A stretch of DNA of 64,000 bases. Source: Sycon ciliatum (Eukaryota; Porifera; Calcarea; Leucosolenida; Sycettidae). The DNA is taken from NCBI RefSeq assembly GCF_964019385.1, contig NC_088646.1, positions 11,688,447-11,752,446 of the forward strand, in the 5' to 3' direction. Each line of letters starts with the position of its first letter. The first letter of the stretch is position 1. A program made the translations under genes and the position numbers. Shown piece after piece: positions 1 to 11,774 of this stretch. The notes below the pieces were generated by a model. That model saw only the letters and a program-made list of their open reading frames with translations, ran no database searches and was not told the origin of the DNA.

Positions 1-538
1 GCATGTGTGACAGTACTCCCCTGTACACTGTACCAGTAGACTGTAGTCCACAGTGAGGGGATGCATCACTGCATGCAAGGGGCAAAGCGTGCGATACGTA
101 GACGCAGTTTTCGAATAGAAGCATAATCTGAATTCAACATGGCGTGAACCCCGGCTTATACGGCCGTAAGCACCTGCTTTTTTACACAACACTACGATGC
201 ACATACACGCACACACCATGTATACGCCCGTCGCAAGAGAAGCACGCAAACTTTCATATGCACTGGATGTGCACCCACAAATTTTAACGCACACACACAT
301 GACATCCGTCGAGCTACCCATTCACTCTGCTACTTGGAAAACATGTTATGGATTGCAAATTCCTGTACAGTAGTCGTAGGGGAAAGAGTTAAGTGGGCAT
401 TGTGTGTGTCGATATCCTATTCCCTATTTTCTTAAAAAGAATGATCCCAGACCAGAGTATAGTCATGTGTACCATTGGGTTTTAAATGCAGTTCTCAAGT
501 ACTTCTTGTATGTGTGTCCTGTTTGTTCTGTTGCATAG
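1..538. other. Sequence upstream of the first visible TRABD exon
   Basis: No coding exon or RNA gene is recognisable here. It has scattered CA-rich stretches. Because the first visible TRABD exon starts at a splice acceptor (position 538 is the G of the AG), this is most likely TRABD intron, with the 5' exons beyond the window edge. Confidence 0.5.
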
Positions 539-2483
539 ACAATGCAGCTGTGTCAGCCGGATATACTCATGCTGGAGATATGTGAGTCGCGTAGTTCTCT
601 TCTACAGCTCACTGATGAGGAGGTGAATGCTGCAGAGGCAGATACAGACTCGGCCGGCAGTTGGGACTTGATGAGACGCTTTATAGAGCAGGTAAGAAGT
701 GCTGCAAAGAACGGCCGGGACAAGCAGGCTAGAAAAAGTACGTTACAACCATCAAGAGTACATAACCTGTGTGCAACTCGACAATCTATCATCAGTCCAC
801 GGCGGATTTTTTTATGACATTGGTCTTTCCCCGTCCAGTTGGGTCACTAATACCACCATCTGTAGCCAGAGACCCAAAAATGCAAAGACCTTGTACACCA
901 CGAATACAGTAGTCGATGCAGAATGGTGGAGGGTACATCCATGTGTCCTGAAGCTGATGAACTGACAACTTATTTACATGGGAAGCACAGAAAGGCATCC
1001 ACACTTGATCATACTTCTGCTGAAAAATGGCGCAATAAAAAAAATTATAAAACCGTTCTTCCGTGGAGAGTCCATTACAGCTCAAGATAGGAGCTGCACA
1101 CTCTTGGTTGTGTAGTCTCACAATCATCAATTGAGTATTAACTGTGGCAAGTATAACCTGAAAGATAAGAACTCCCCAGCTCTAGACTGGCTGACCTTGC
1201 TTTTTCAGACATGCATAATCACTGCAGAGAGTGTATCATCGCTGTGGACACGGGCATGGAACAAGACAAGAATTCTGCTTGCACCTCTCTCGCCTTGAAT
1301 CTAGACTAGTTATGATGATGATGACCGAAGTTCTAGTACGTGTAGTACCGTGCATGTAGTGTAATTGGTTTTTTGTTATGTTTTGTGTTGTGGACGGATG
1401 CTAGTACGTGTGCAGTACCGTACAGTACATTTTAGTGTAAGGGGCCGTCCATAATTATCGATCTTTTACACGAAGAGAAAAAGTTTCGTTTATGGGTGGG
1501 TGGGTCAAGGGGAGTTTCGTTATGAAAAAGATTGATATGTGAGACCTCAAGGCATTCTTGCTGTCAAGTCAATCTATTTTTCGTCCAGGGTGGGTGGGTG
1601 GGTGGGGGAGGGTCCTAACTAAACTTTTTCGTTTCGTGAAAATTATCGATAATGCCGGATAGCCCCTAATCAGGTTTCTTGTTATGTTTTATTATGTGTT
1701 TGTGTTGCAGAAGGGTGCCGTGCAAGGCTGTTTCCAATACTTTTTGACGCGATTGACTCGGAGACTATCTGCCCGGCTTGGTCGCATGGCCGGAGGAGAG
1801 TTCAGAGCTGGATACATAGCGGTAGGAAGTGATGCTGCTGCTTGCTCACTACCTGATTGATTTCTAGTTGTGGAGATTTACAGGCTAACTTGCTTCTTTG
1901 ATGACGATTTAGAGGGCATGGCACAATTGTCATAATTCATGTAGATGTAACGGATGCATTGACTGATACTACATATACATGGCTCTGCTGTTTGGTTTTT
2001 TAGGCAAAGAAAATTCCCCATTGTCGTTTTCATCTTGGAGATCGTCCAATACAAGTAAGTGATTTTAAAATCTGACATGCAGCCATACTTCAAAATTTGT
2101 TGTGTGCTAGTATACATACTAGGCAAGATGAATGCCAATGTACCATATTTCCAGGAGTGCAATGCCCCGTCCCCACCTTCGGGCATAATTTGGGCCACCT
2201 AAGGTACACTTGATATATCACTTTTCGTATCCGGAGTATAATAAGCGATGTTGAGCCTTAACTAGTCCATCCAAATTATTCACTGTACTTCAGCCAGTGA
2301 AGTGCAGTATAATTTGTCTGCATTTTTAATCGGTTGATGACTTTACTGTCTTTAGTATTGTGGGGGAGGGTGTGCACGTGTATGTGTTTTTCTCGTACAA
2401 GTACTCTGTTTAAATGATGTTAGTTATGCTTTTGTGTGTTCTCTGCCTGTCTCTCTTTGTCTCTCTCTCTGTGTCTGTCTCTC

Positions 2484-2516
<33 letters not shown>

Positions 2517-3719
2517 GTCTGTGTGTGTGTGTGTGTGTCTCTCTCTCTCTCTCTCTCTCTTCAGGTGACATTTTCCCGGCTTCTTGGTCAGTTATCCGCA
2601 TTTCAAAAGATCCGTCTCTTTTTTCACATCCTTAGAACTGAGATCAACGTAACGTAAGTAAATGTGCATACCCTTTGCCATTTTTTTGTAGTGCTCATTG
2701 TTCATGTGATCTGTGGTGGGGCTGAGCGAAAAACCATTCTATAAGTACAGTATGTTGCTGCTCTTCTTTTCTAGGCCTGCGTGTCTGTAATTCGCTTATT
2801 TCCCATACATTACAAGCCTTTCCTTTGCAAAGACACGTGCTGAAGTTGATGTGACAGTTGCACAGCTTTGGGTTTGTTGCGTCGTTGGTCTATCATGCAG
2901 TACATGTGACCTGGTTTGTTTGATATTTCTACAGGCCAGAGGATGTAGAGGAGTACAAGAACAAGGACCTCCTCGAGAAGCTGCTGGTTGAGCTCGGCGA
3001 GCAGTTTCCGACGGTGGTGGAAGTTCTTGTGAACGAGAGAGATCGCTACATGGCGTTTCAATTGCAGTGCCTGTGTCGTCAACAGCCGCAACGGGAATAT
3101 GGCAATAACGTTGTCAAGTTTGGTAGGTTGTCTGCTACCCCTTACCCTTGTTTACTTTCATAGCTTTGTACTCATATTCGTTATTCAACTCGTTTGTTGT
3201 GAAAGCCTCCTTCAGCATAATGTGTGCTGGCTGGGAGCAGTTGTAACTTGTAATGCGATCTGCATGTACTTACAGAGGGTGCTGTTTTTCTGCAACCCTA
3301 CTGTCATGAATTGTGAAAGGGGTGTGTTGCTAAGAATCAATATAATCATAATGTGTGCATGTTCAGTATGTCAGCAATTTCCTTTTATTGTGGACCTGTA
3401 GATGGTGAAGCACCTGTCATTGTGGCGGTAGTCGGTATTGGACATGCCAAAGGAATCTCCCAGTACTTCTACGAGCCAATCACCAATATTCGAGAGCTAG
3501 CAAGGTGAGTTTGCAGGGTGTACAGTCATTGTGCCATCATTCAACATTGAGCCTCTCTTCTGTACCGCATTATGCGTACAGTGCTGCTCAATGAAATCCA
3601 ACCGTGTGAGTCAAGTTTCCACCTTGCACCAGTTCCTATCCCAGTGTTCACGGGTATAGGACTGCACAGCGACCCGATTGGCATTGACTCGCTTGGTCGG
3701 ATTTCATTGAGCAGCACTG

Positions 3720-3780
<61 letters not shown>

Positions 3781-4132
3781 TGTATCCTTCCTGCCTGGCA
3801 GTCTTGGAAGAAGGAGTGCGTTGTCACTGGGCTGTAGTAAGTTCATTCAATTGCTGCTTATGCACTTTCATATCAGGCGTGGACTTTTGGCAAGCACCAT
3901 GTTATTGGTTACATGTCATGCATGGTGTTCATACCAGTATTACTTTTGCTTTGTCTGCAGCGTTCCCCGGCCTGTCCCTGCATCAAGGTTATGGGTATAT
4001 ACGAAAAGAACAGCGTTCTACGGCCTCGTTTTCTACGGTGCCTATCGAGTTGGCCGTAGATTCATGCCGGCTGTTGCAATCGGCTGGGCATCTTCACTCT
4101 ACGGGAATATCACAAGGCTCATGGTTAGATGA
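539..4132 (+). CDS. TRABD: TraB domain-containing protein TRABD (5' partial, 7 exons)
   Basis: Exons by splice sites and phase: 539-691, 1711-1821, 2004-2054, 2565-2653, 2935-3122, 3402-3504, 3961-4132 (TGA stop). Together they give 288 residues. TraB-family landmarks appear in order: QPDILMLEICESR at the start, MAGGEFRAGYIA, RFHLGDRPI, a helical region with FQKIRLFFHIL, the NERDRYMAFQL block, and VAVVGIGHAKGI. The C-terminal YGLVFYGAYRVGRR stretch resembles the membrane-associated tail of animal TRABD. Animal TRABD is about 370-380 aa, so roughly 85-90 N-terminal residues, including the first GTAH-type motif, must be encoded outside the window. The biochemical role of TRABD in animals is poorly defined; plant relatives act at mitochondria-ER contacts. 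It is convergent with the arfaptin gene. Family assignment is firm; exon ends are inferred from GT-AG sites with matching phase. Confidence 0.93.
1440..1667. repeat. MITE with about 45-bp imperfect terminal inverted repeats
   Basis: The left end GGGGCCGTCCATAATTATCG and the right end (reverse complement AGGGGCTATCCGGCATTATC) pair over about 45 bp, including the AAACGAAAAAGTTT-type stretch. It lies in TRABD intron 1. Related GGGCCGTCC ends occur near 38645, 49960-50070 and 58606, so it is a dispersed family. It has no coding capacity. Confidence 0.7.
2444..2563 (+). repeat. CT/GT microsatellite forming a splice-site pyrimidine tract
   Basis: A run of CTCT, CTGT and GTGT units ends in (CT)n directly before the TCAG acceptor of TRABD exon 4 at 2565. 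The repeat itself therefore serves as the polypyrimidine tract. Open frames across it (for example 2410-2657) are low-complexity artefacts. Confidence 0.9.
3722..3778. repeat. (CA)n microsatellite
   Basis: Pure CA dinucleotide run of about 28 units in TRABD intron 6. Confidence 0.98.
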
Positions 4133-4742
4133 CGTGAATAGATAGCTGTCTGATGTATGAAACTATTAGTCTCATAGGCACCTCCGACCTGTCATTAGGT
4201 CGGCGTTTTGAAATCTCTTATAATACAATGCTCTTGAAGTAGTCCCGGTGTATGTGTGTGTGGTCTGTGGGTACAGTTCATGCGCTGACATGTGTAATAG
4301 CTCACTGCCATTCATTTTATCAGCAGTTGCTGTTGGTGCTGGGAAGCGCTCAGGTGTACAAAGCCCATGAAATTATGTATGTCTTCTAAACTATTCTGCT
4401 GACTGCCTACTTACTGTAGCCTTTAGTTTTGCCCCATGTCAGTTTTTTACTCCGTGATAACACATTTTTTGTTAGAGACTTTGGTAATCATTGGCTTTCA
4501 ATAGTTTTTTGAAATCAATTTTTAGGAATGCTACTCAATCCGCTTTTCCAGTGATGATCCAAATGATTGGTCCCCAGTTCACACCTGAAGCACCGATGTG
4601 TATTTATATTTATATTAAGGAGAATGGAATGCTCTGTGTTGGTACGTACTTGCCTTCACTCTGTTGAAATACCAGTGAGCAAATCTGCTCTTCTCATTCC
4701 CTGTGCTTGTTTTGCCTGAACTTGTGTCGGTGTCTGGAATGA
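4133..4742. other. TRABD 3' flank
   Basis: This holds the TRABD 3' untranslated region and flank. No exon, RNA gene or repeat with clear ends was recognised. Confidence 0.5.
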
Positions 4743-5048
4743 TACCATAAAAGTCCGTAAATAAGTATCCGCCCGGAATAAATACCCCTCCATAAAAAGA
4801 TACCCCCTCCATCCGTTTCACTTTGTCTCTTGAAGTAAAGTTCAGCCCGATAAACATACTGCCCGAAATAATTACCGGTACGGACCGCACATGCAGCGCG
4901 TAGCACGTAACATGTACATGTACATGTAAAATGACTTCTCCACTACACACAAATCAAATCCGGAAGTTAGTTGGTGCCCGAAAGTTATTACGGGTCTGGC
5001 CACTAAATTCGAAAGTAAGTGCGTACTTATTCACGGACATTTACGGTA
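4743..5048. repeat. MITE, about 306 bp
   Basis: Ends are inverted repeats: left TACCATAAAAGTCCGTAAAT, right (reverse complement) TACCGTAAATGTCCGTGAAT. There is no coding capacity. The next MITE starts only 2 bp away. Confidence 0.75.
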
Positions 5049-5050
5049 CT

Positions 5051-5429
5051 AAGGCTGTGTTTACATGAAGCGTTTCAACCCAGGTTGAGTTCGACCCGGG
5101 TCAGATTTCAACCCGCCATGTACACAAAATGAATGGCGCAATTACATGACGCATTGCGCTTGACCCGGGTTGAAATCAACCCGGGTCAAGAAAATCGTAC
5201 TTCTGTGCGTATCTCGCGCCAGGTTTGAACAGCACTGCAGATGCAAATTTCGCGCGAAAGGATTCACGTGACCATACAGGACTCTAGAAGTGGACTTTTT
5301 GGCGGCATATCAGTATTTCACCCGGGTCAACTGTCTTCATGTAAACGCTCACCTCTTTTGTCTATTGTACAGACTTCAACCCGGGGTGAACTCGACCCGG
5401 GTTGAAATTTCTCATGTAAACACAGCCTT
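5051..5429. repeat. MITE, about 380 bp, with GACCCGGGT sub-repeats
   Basis: Terminal inverted repeats AAGGCTGTGTTTACATGA and TCATGTAAACACAGCCTT are perfect over 18 bp. The body carries several copies of GACCCGGGTTGAAAT in both orientations, giving a multi-hairpin potential. It is non-coding. Confidence 0.85.
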
Positions 5430-5448
5430 TATAAAAAGTTCAACACTA

Positions 5449-5753
5449 AAGCCCGATTCACAATACAACTTTCTGCGGCACGACACGCGATTTGCGACAA
5501 GAAACTGCCTGTCGCAAGCTGTCGCAATGCACCTGTCGCAGAAGTTGAAGAAAGTTCAACTTTTGCGACACGCGACATACACAAATGGAGTACAGTTTCG
5601 ACCCTGGGTGCACGTGCAGTGCACAGTACTACTTCTGCATGAGGATGTCGCAAACATGAAGAATATTGTGAACCGTGTGTCGCTGTCGCAGCTCGTCGCA
5701 TGTGTCGCAAGTCGCTTGTCGCGTCGCAGAAAGTTGTATTGTGATTCGGCCTT
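5449..5753. repeat. MITE, about 305 bp, rich in GTCGCA repeats
   Basis: Left end AAGCCCGATTCACAATACAA pairs with the right end (reverse complement AAGGCCGAATCACAATACAA), and pairing continues through ACTTTCTGCG. Inside are many GTCGCA/TGCGAC units. It is the third MITE of a tight cluster. Confidence 0.85.
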
Positions 5754-6688
5754 AAAGTTGTATGCATGCTGCATGTACTTACCCACATGTTTACTTAAAG
5801 TAGCTTGGTACCACCATTGCATTGTGTCAAGAGTACATCAGCAAAAGTGTGCAGCGAGGGGCGATCTCTTGCACACGGTAGAACCTTTTCTACAGTTGCG
5901 CTCACTGACATCCGACCCAAAGTCCAAACCGGACGCCCTGGACCAGCTTCCGATTACATTACCATGATTACTGTACGTGTAGACGTGTACGTCAAGCAGC
6001 ATTCGTAACGTTACCACTTCCAGGGCGTCATGGGCCATGCAAGTTGAGGGTGCCACATATGCACTGTGGTTCGGATTTCACCGAGCACAACTGTTTTTAT
6101 TGCATCAGTCTTTCGAGGCTCACTGGTGGCATCAAGCATAGCCAGAGATCAGAAGTACGAAGAAAATACTTGCACAAAGGAGCTACGGTACAGCTACATA
6201 GCATATGCACCGCCTTCAGATGAACCGTGATGTACGAAATCTTCGCATACAAATTTATTAGGAAATATTCTTGATTTACAGCACTCGCCCACAGCAGCGA
6301 AGTCAAGGCATACACCACCATCATGTGAACGCTGAATGAGCCGGAGTTATAGAACGATCATAGTGAACATTTCGTTTCAGCATGGTCCTGCACATAAGCA
6401 TGATGACTGCACGACTTGAGTAAAAACCTGTGAAATGCAACGGGACTTGCTTACTAGTACTAGGACACATCTCAGAATACTGGTACTCATCATATCAATA
6501 TCATTCTAAATGTTTGGTTTCTGCTGAGGCAATGGTAGATAGCGGAATAGGAGATTCAGTCGTTCCTCATAGAATGACCCTCCTGGTTTAATATGACTTA
6601 AAAAAGGCCTTCAGTTCAGTTGGGCAGACAACGGATAGCAGAGACACAGGTCATTTGATCATGCCTCGCAATAATGATGCGGGTTTTC
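5754..6688. other. Intergenic, shared 3' flank of TRABD and arfaptin
   Basis: Nothing coding is recognisable. Open frames here have no family resemblance and no splice context. Confidence 0.5.
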
Positions 6689-7720
6689 TCACTCTGGTAG
6701 TGGCGATATCGACGGCGTCTGAGCTGCAGAGCTATCAGAACTGCCATTTCCCTTCTGTTGCGGAACGTACGGAATCAGTGCCAACGGGTGCTCCTCGGCA
6801 GCGGCCAGTTTCGACGTGGCTGGGTCATGCAGTACTTTCGGCGCTTTGATATGGAATTTCTTCAGGCACTCGTGCAATGTGCCAGCTTCTCCAGTGTAAA
6901 ATGCGCACATGGCATTCTGCAGTAATACCAGCTGCTTGCGTACCACCGCTGCCTCGTTCTGCTCCAAGAAGCGCACCCGAACAAGAAACTCACGACGCAT
7001 CGCCCCGAACCTCTCTTGCCGCGGGCGGAATGCTTCCTCGGCCTGTCCCACTACTCGCCGACGATGTTCAACTGCTGCCCCCTTCGTCGCCTCCTTGACA
7101 TACTCAAGGTCATTCCGATACGCGTCATACTCGATTCTCATTGCCTTGTACGCTGGAATCTGCGCTAACAGATCGTCAATCGCCACCTGGATCAGTGTCT
7201 TGATGTTATGGATGAAGCTCTCCAGAGCAGCAATAAGTAGCTGTTCTCGACTAGCAATGTGCATGTTAGCTACTGATGTCAGCTTCATCGTACCATGTAG
7301 ACCGGTCGGTATTTTCGAATTGGCTAAAGACATTTCGTTCAGCAAATAGGAAAGCTCGCGCTGCGTTTCCGACATTGCCTTGAAGTTGGCTCGCATCCGC
7401 ACCGCCTGCTGCAGCAACTTGATGTAGACAGCGCGGACAACTCGCATCTTGCCGACCCTGTCCGTAAGCTGAATGTCGACAGTGCGACCGGTCTTGCCCA
7501 TCAATTCAAGTATGTACTGCTGAGAACAATGCAACTGCAGAGACGACCAGCGTTTGAAGTCCCACAGCCTCTCACCAATCGTCATACCTCCATTGCGTAT
7601 CACGTGCAGTCCCTCATCTCCCTCAGGAAGTACGGGAATTTCATCCAGGTCGATATCCTCGTCACGTTCTTCGGTCATTATGGAACCTGATGCTGACGAC
7701 TCTCCTACAGACGCCATCAT
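6689..7720 (-). CDS. ARFIP: Arfaptin (AH/BAR domain protein), intronless
   Basis: Single uninterrupted frame of 343 aa. Residues of about 50-290 match the arfaptin homology (crescent-shaped BAR-like) domain, with GKTGRTVDIQLTDRVGKM, MSETQRELSYLLNEMSL, MRIEYDAYRNDLEYV, RVRFLEQNEAAVVRKQLVLL and LKKFHIKAPKV all recognisable. Arfaptins bind GTP-loaded Arl1 and Arf/Rac GTPases, sense curved membranes and act at the trans-Golgi. The N-terminus is acidic (EERDEDIDLDEIPVLPEGDE) and the C-terminus is a low-complexity Ser/Pro tail; both are unlike the domain and probably disordered. The start could also be Met2 or Met15. I cannot separate ARFIP1 from ARFIP2; a single ancestral gene is likely. Lack of introns contrasts with TRABD and AUP1 and could mean retroposition or intron loss. 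Confidence 0.93.
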   Translation of the reverse strand: MMASVGESSASGSIMTEERDEDIDLDEIPVLPEGDEGLHVIRNGGMTIGERLWDFKRWSSLQLHCSQQYILELMGKTGRTVDIQLTDRVGKMRVVRAVYIKLLQQAVRMRANFKAMSETQRELSYLLNEMSLANSKIPTGLHGTMKLTSVANMHIASREQLLIAALESFIHNIKTLIQVAIDDLLAQIPAYKAMRIEYDAYRNDLEYVKEATKGAAVEHRRRVVGQAEEAFRPRQERFGAMRREFLVRVRFLEQNEAAVVRKQLVLLQNAMCAFYTGEAGTLHECLKKFHIKAPKVLHDPATSKLAAAEEHPLALIPYVPQQKGNGSSDSSAAQTPSISPLPE

Positions 7721-8782
7721 TCCGGAGCGGCCAAACGGGTGTCCCTAACTTGGTGCACAGTACTGGTCACAGTAGACTCAAGTAGTAGTTTCCTCCTGAC
7801 AGATAGAGCCAAGACGTCCACGACACTACTCTGAAACTTGTAGCCGCTGACGCACAGATCTGTGCTCTCGCGAGACGGAATGTGCAGACAGGAGGGCACC
7901 TTCGGCGCTACCAGAAACACAACGGCAGATAGACGGCAAGGGCTTTCTTTGCGTATGCACTTGCTAGTGAAGAACGTAAGCCGAATAAGACGGCTGGGAC
8001 TGCGGCACTCCAACAAAGAAACCTTCTTTATGGTGGCCTCCGTCACCGCTCAGTTCTCGAGAGCTAGCCGTACATGTACCTTAGTTAGAGTTGAGGATAC
8101 TACTACTAGTAGTAGTAGTCCTGATGAATGTTTTCTAGCAAACTAAAAATAAATCTAAGCCAGTGCAGAAGAGCTAGCAGTGCCTAGTGGTAAGTGCTAG
8201 AGCCAGAGGACAAACCTCAGGCACCTGGCATAAGTGTGGCAACGAGAGAGCTAGAGTCGCGGGATGCTTTCTGAGCACAAGCGCTCCTGCCAAGGCTGAA
8301 AGCACACACGCCAGGGAAGAGAGACTTGAGCAGATCCAAGCCCACCCGCTCCGCCAAAACCTGGCATCTACTCGCAGAATGCCTGAATGGAGCTCCCGGA
8401 GGGAGGTCTATCTGGGGTTTAGCAAACGAGCCTTCTTTTTCATCAATCTGACATAAAAAATACCTAGCGCATGTATATAATTATTAAATTATACGTATGT
8501 ACTGATACGATGTATGTAGCGCCTACTGTAGCGGCTACCGACCGAGTCCGTCCCAAATCCCAATCCATAATCATTACGTCATCCCGCACGAGAAAATAAG
8601 CGATTGAGTATGAAATAATTCGAAAATAAAGTCAAGTAGATGTTCTCGTACTGACTGCCATGTGCCGGAGTGAGTTTTGACGATATGTAATAAGAAGATC
8701 TTTTTGTTTTTCAAACACCCTTCAACTCCTTGAAGTTTGTATCTATCAGTAACAACCCGAGTAGTTCGTATAGCTACTGACA
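7721..8782. other. Divergent intergenic region, arfaptin/COA6
   Basis: This 1.06-kb gap between two head-to-head start codons should hold both promoters and 5' UTRs. No TATA box or other motif can be assigned with confidence. A short ACT/AGT trinucleotide run lies near 8098-8120. Confidence 0.4.
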
Positions 8783-9965
8783 ATGGCAGCACCAGCACGA
8801 AAGGATCGTCAGAAATGTTACGACAATCGCGATCTCTACTTTGCTTGTTCCATGAAAAATGCTCATTTGAAAGATGAGGAGCGGGTGAAGAAGTGCCAGA
8901 AAGAAATGGAACTCTTCACAAAGAGCTGTCCATCTGCTTGGGTAAGCACAACCTACATGTACTCGCTGTGACGTAGTAACTACTAGGCACATGTATCACC
9001 TTTCAAAAATGCAGCTCATTGTCATCTCAAGTTTAAATCGCACAATTATAAAGAGTCACACCACGTCTATGTTGGTTGTAGTACATGCTGAGAGCGTTCT
9101 GTGATAGACGGCCTACATGCAGCACATGATAGGTGCATATAGTCTACCTACAACCTCAACAATGTCAATAGTATGAAAGGTGATGATCTAACGTGTGGAT
9201 GGGTTTGTCCACAGCGAAATTTCGAATGGACATAACCTGAGGCGACGTGACGACATACAGTGAGAAATACAGTCATGTTGATGGCCATCATCAATAGTAC
9301 ATAAACCAGAGGTGTGCAGCTTGACGTCAGTTTTGGGAAAGCAGAATGAATTTGCATCACAGGTCTCTAGCAAGGAAACGTGTGAAACACGAGTAGGGAG
9401 CATGTACACCATCACCATGATCACAGTAGGTGGGGGAGGGGCTGCACCTCCTACTCCCTTAGGCTAGAGTCCTGGATCACCAGAGCCATGGCCCACAATC
9501 ATGACTACAAAGTTGTACACTGTTGTGAACTAACATTACTTGAGATGTATCAACATGACCTCGACCTGTGATCGCCTTCACAACGGTTTACATTGCAAGT
9601 AGTAAAGTACAATAATATGCCCAGCCGTTATACATGCCTCTTCAGGACATGCAACATTCACTTTATGCAAACCCATTCCAGTTTCTCATCCGAAAGTGCA
9701 GTCACGTGTACAGAGTTGTATGAGCGTATGGCATGATGGTACCTTTCTCTCAATGTGTATGTCCGTCTTTGCCACTTCTGGCGTGTGTGTGTTCGGCGTT
9801 CTATTGTGCTGTTGTGATATACAGACCACTCATTTCTTACGGAAGCATACGTATGAGCTAGAGAAAGCACGGTTGGATGCTGATGGCCACTTCAAGCCAA
9901 TGACGGTTGAAGCGATGAAGAAAGAGATGGAGGACCTTGCGCGTCAGCAGGGAGGAAGCAAATGA
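8783..9965 (+). CDS. COA6: Cytochrome c oxidase assembly factor 6 (COA6), 2 exons
   Basis: Exon 1 is 8783-8941 (53 codons) and exon 2 is 9825-9965 (ends TGA). The join is in phase 0 with GT-AG borders, giving 99 aa. The protein has the COA6-type CX9C-CX10C pair: C12 and C22, then C38 and C49, followed by CPSAW and a charged helix (YELEKARLDADGHFKPM). COA6 is a soluble protein of the mitochondrial intermembrane space. It is imported through the MIA40 disulfide relay and takes part in copper delivery to the COX2 subunit of complex IV. The C-terminal tail (EAMKKEMEDLARQQGGSK) is longer than I expect for the human form. There is no N-terminal presequence, as usual for this class. The spacing of the second pair (10, not 9) favours COA6 over COX6B. 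Confidence 0.92.
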
Positions 9966-11048
9966 CGGTCATGAAGAGGACAACTATGCTCTATGCTGAT
10001 ATTTCAGTTTGACCAGGATATTTGCTGGCCTGGTCATATAGGATAGTGCCGCAAATTGTGTTCAATGCCCATGGCCAAGCCCATGTTTTCCAGACTGCAA
10101 GGCACAGGAATCTAGAACGATCATCGCCGGCTTGGTTTATCTGCAGTGTAGTGCTGGTTCGCAGTGTATTTATTGCTGCCGCATTCGCTACCACAGTTGT
10201 TGCCGAGTCTTCCACTGCTGCTGCTGGCGTCGGTGGTGGTAATGCTCACATCTTTGGCAACGTTTCATGCCAAGCAGCAGGGAATTAGCTGAGACATTTC
10301 CAGAACTGTGCAACAGAAAGCCACTCTGCACCCTGCTGAAAGACTATTGCAGAACTCTGGTCTGACCCATCTACTGTACGCACAGTGTGTGCTTATGGCA
10401 CTGTACAATCATGTACAAGGATTTAAGTGACCCCACCTCTCATAAATACGGATGCTGCCGACCAGTAGAAAGTCTTTGCTTCTCAATCATTATTAGCAAC
10501 TAGAATTGAGTGATTGAGTGCTATTTTAACATATTCAATGGTAAAAAAATGGCGTGGTTTATCGGGTTTGTGTTTCATGGAGGAATGCGAAAGCAGTGCA
10601 CTAATCTACATTCTACAATGACTGGTACGAGCCTCATAAGCAGTGTGTAGTGGTATATTATAGCCATAAGCGGTGTGTAGTGGTATATAACCAAGCGGGG
10701 TACTTTGCATGTGTTTGTATGAATGCCTTGCAGCATAAAAAGAGAGAAAAGAAAGCATGCTAGCACTTGTAATATAATGGTAGAGCCAATCATATAACAT
10801 AGAGGTAACGTTACCAATACTTCTCTCGCCAGTGAGTACTTTCCCAAATAAATCATCATTCGGTATTAAACACATGTAGCTGTGGTGCCACTGGCAACAA
10901 TGTCAATGAGCAAACCACACAGCTCGTAGCTACATTGTGACAAAAAAATGCTTGCTGCCACTCAGTACATGTGTGTTTCCGGTGTCGTCCTATTGCTGAC
11001 CAGCAGCTCGCTTCAGGTATCGCCTGTTGAATACATGCATGTGAGCGC

Positions 11049-11124
11049 ACACACACGCACACACACACACACACGCACACACACACACACGCACACACAC
11101 ACACACGCACACACACACACACAC
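11049..11124. repeat. (CA)n microsatellite with CG interruptions
   Basis: CA-dinucleotide run regularly broken by GC steps. Confidence 0.95.
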
Positions 11125-11164
11125 TTGGATTTGTACGGACTCACTGCCAGAAATGAAAAGAGAA

Positions 11165-11480
11165 TACCCGTATTATCTCTAATATAAGCACGGTCCTTTA
11201 TTTTTTTTAATGTACCTCCGCCCCGTGCTATTAATGGAGACGTTCCTTTATTGGAGACTGTTCCATTATTATTTCAACCTCATTTCAGAGGCATGTTGCC
11301 ATGCCAAATTCATGTCAGACACACACATTTCAGGGGTTTTTCGCCGGTACAGATAATGAATTTACACAGTGTGCTTATAATGGAGACTGAGCACTTTGTT
11401 TTTGAATGCAGCCCAAGGTGTTCTATTATTGGAGACGTGCTATTATTGGAGACTGTGCTTATATTAGAGATAATACGGTA
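11165..11480. repeat. MITE, copy 1 of the TACCGTATTATCTCT family
   Basis: Left end ATCTCTAATATAAGCAC is mirrored by GTGCTTATATTAGAGATAATACGGTA at the right end. The body has repeated 'TTATTGGAGAC' units. A second member lies at 50103-50402 with the same ends and the same internal repeat. Confidence 0.88.
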
Positions 11481-11570
11481 CAAAATTGGCTATTGAACCT
11501 CCCAACGGCTAACACGGTAACAGATCTATCCACTATCTGACAAAAGTGCACCTACCAACCGAGCTAGCTG

Positions 11571-11601
<31 letters not shown>

Positions 11602-11774
11602 GCCTTCTTGCGGTGCACATAACCTGGATATTTGGCCGTGCACCGGAAAACTGCAGGAAATGGAATATTTATAGAAACTTTTTTTGAAATTTTAGATTGG
11701 TTGATATCACACGCCAAAGTAAAAAAAGTGGCCGAGTTGATAATATAATGGTCCACGAAGAGATTTTTTCTAGG

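Noticed and set aside
2410-2657. Open frames on both strands, 63-73 codons
   Set aside because: They are translations of the CT/GT microsatellite plus TRABD exon 4 in the wrong frame.
5290-5967. 225-codon forward frame
   Set aside because: It runs through two MITEs and their border; there is no family similarity and no splice context.
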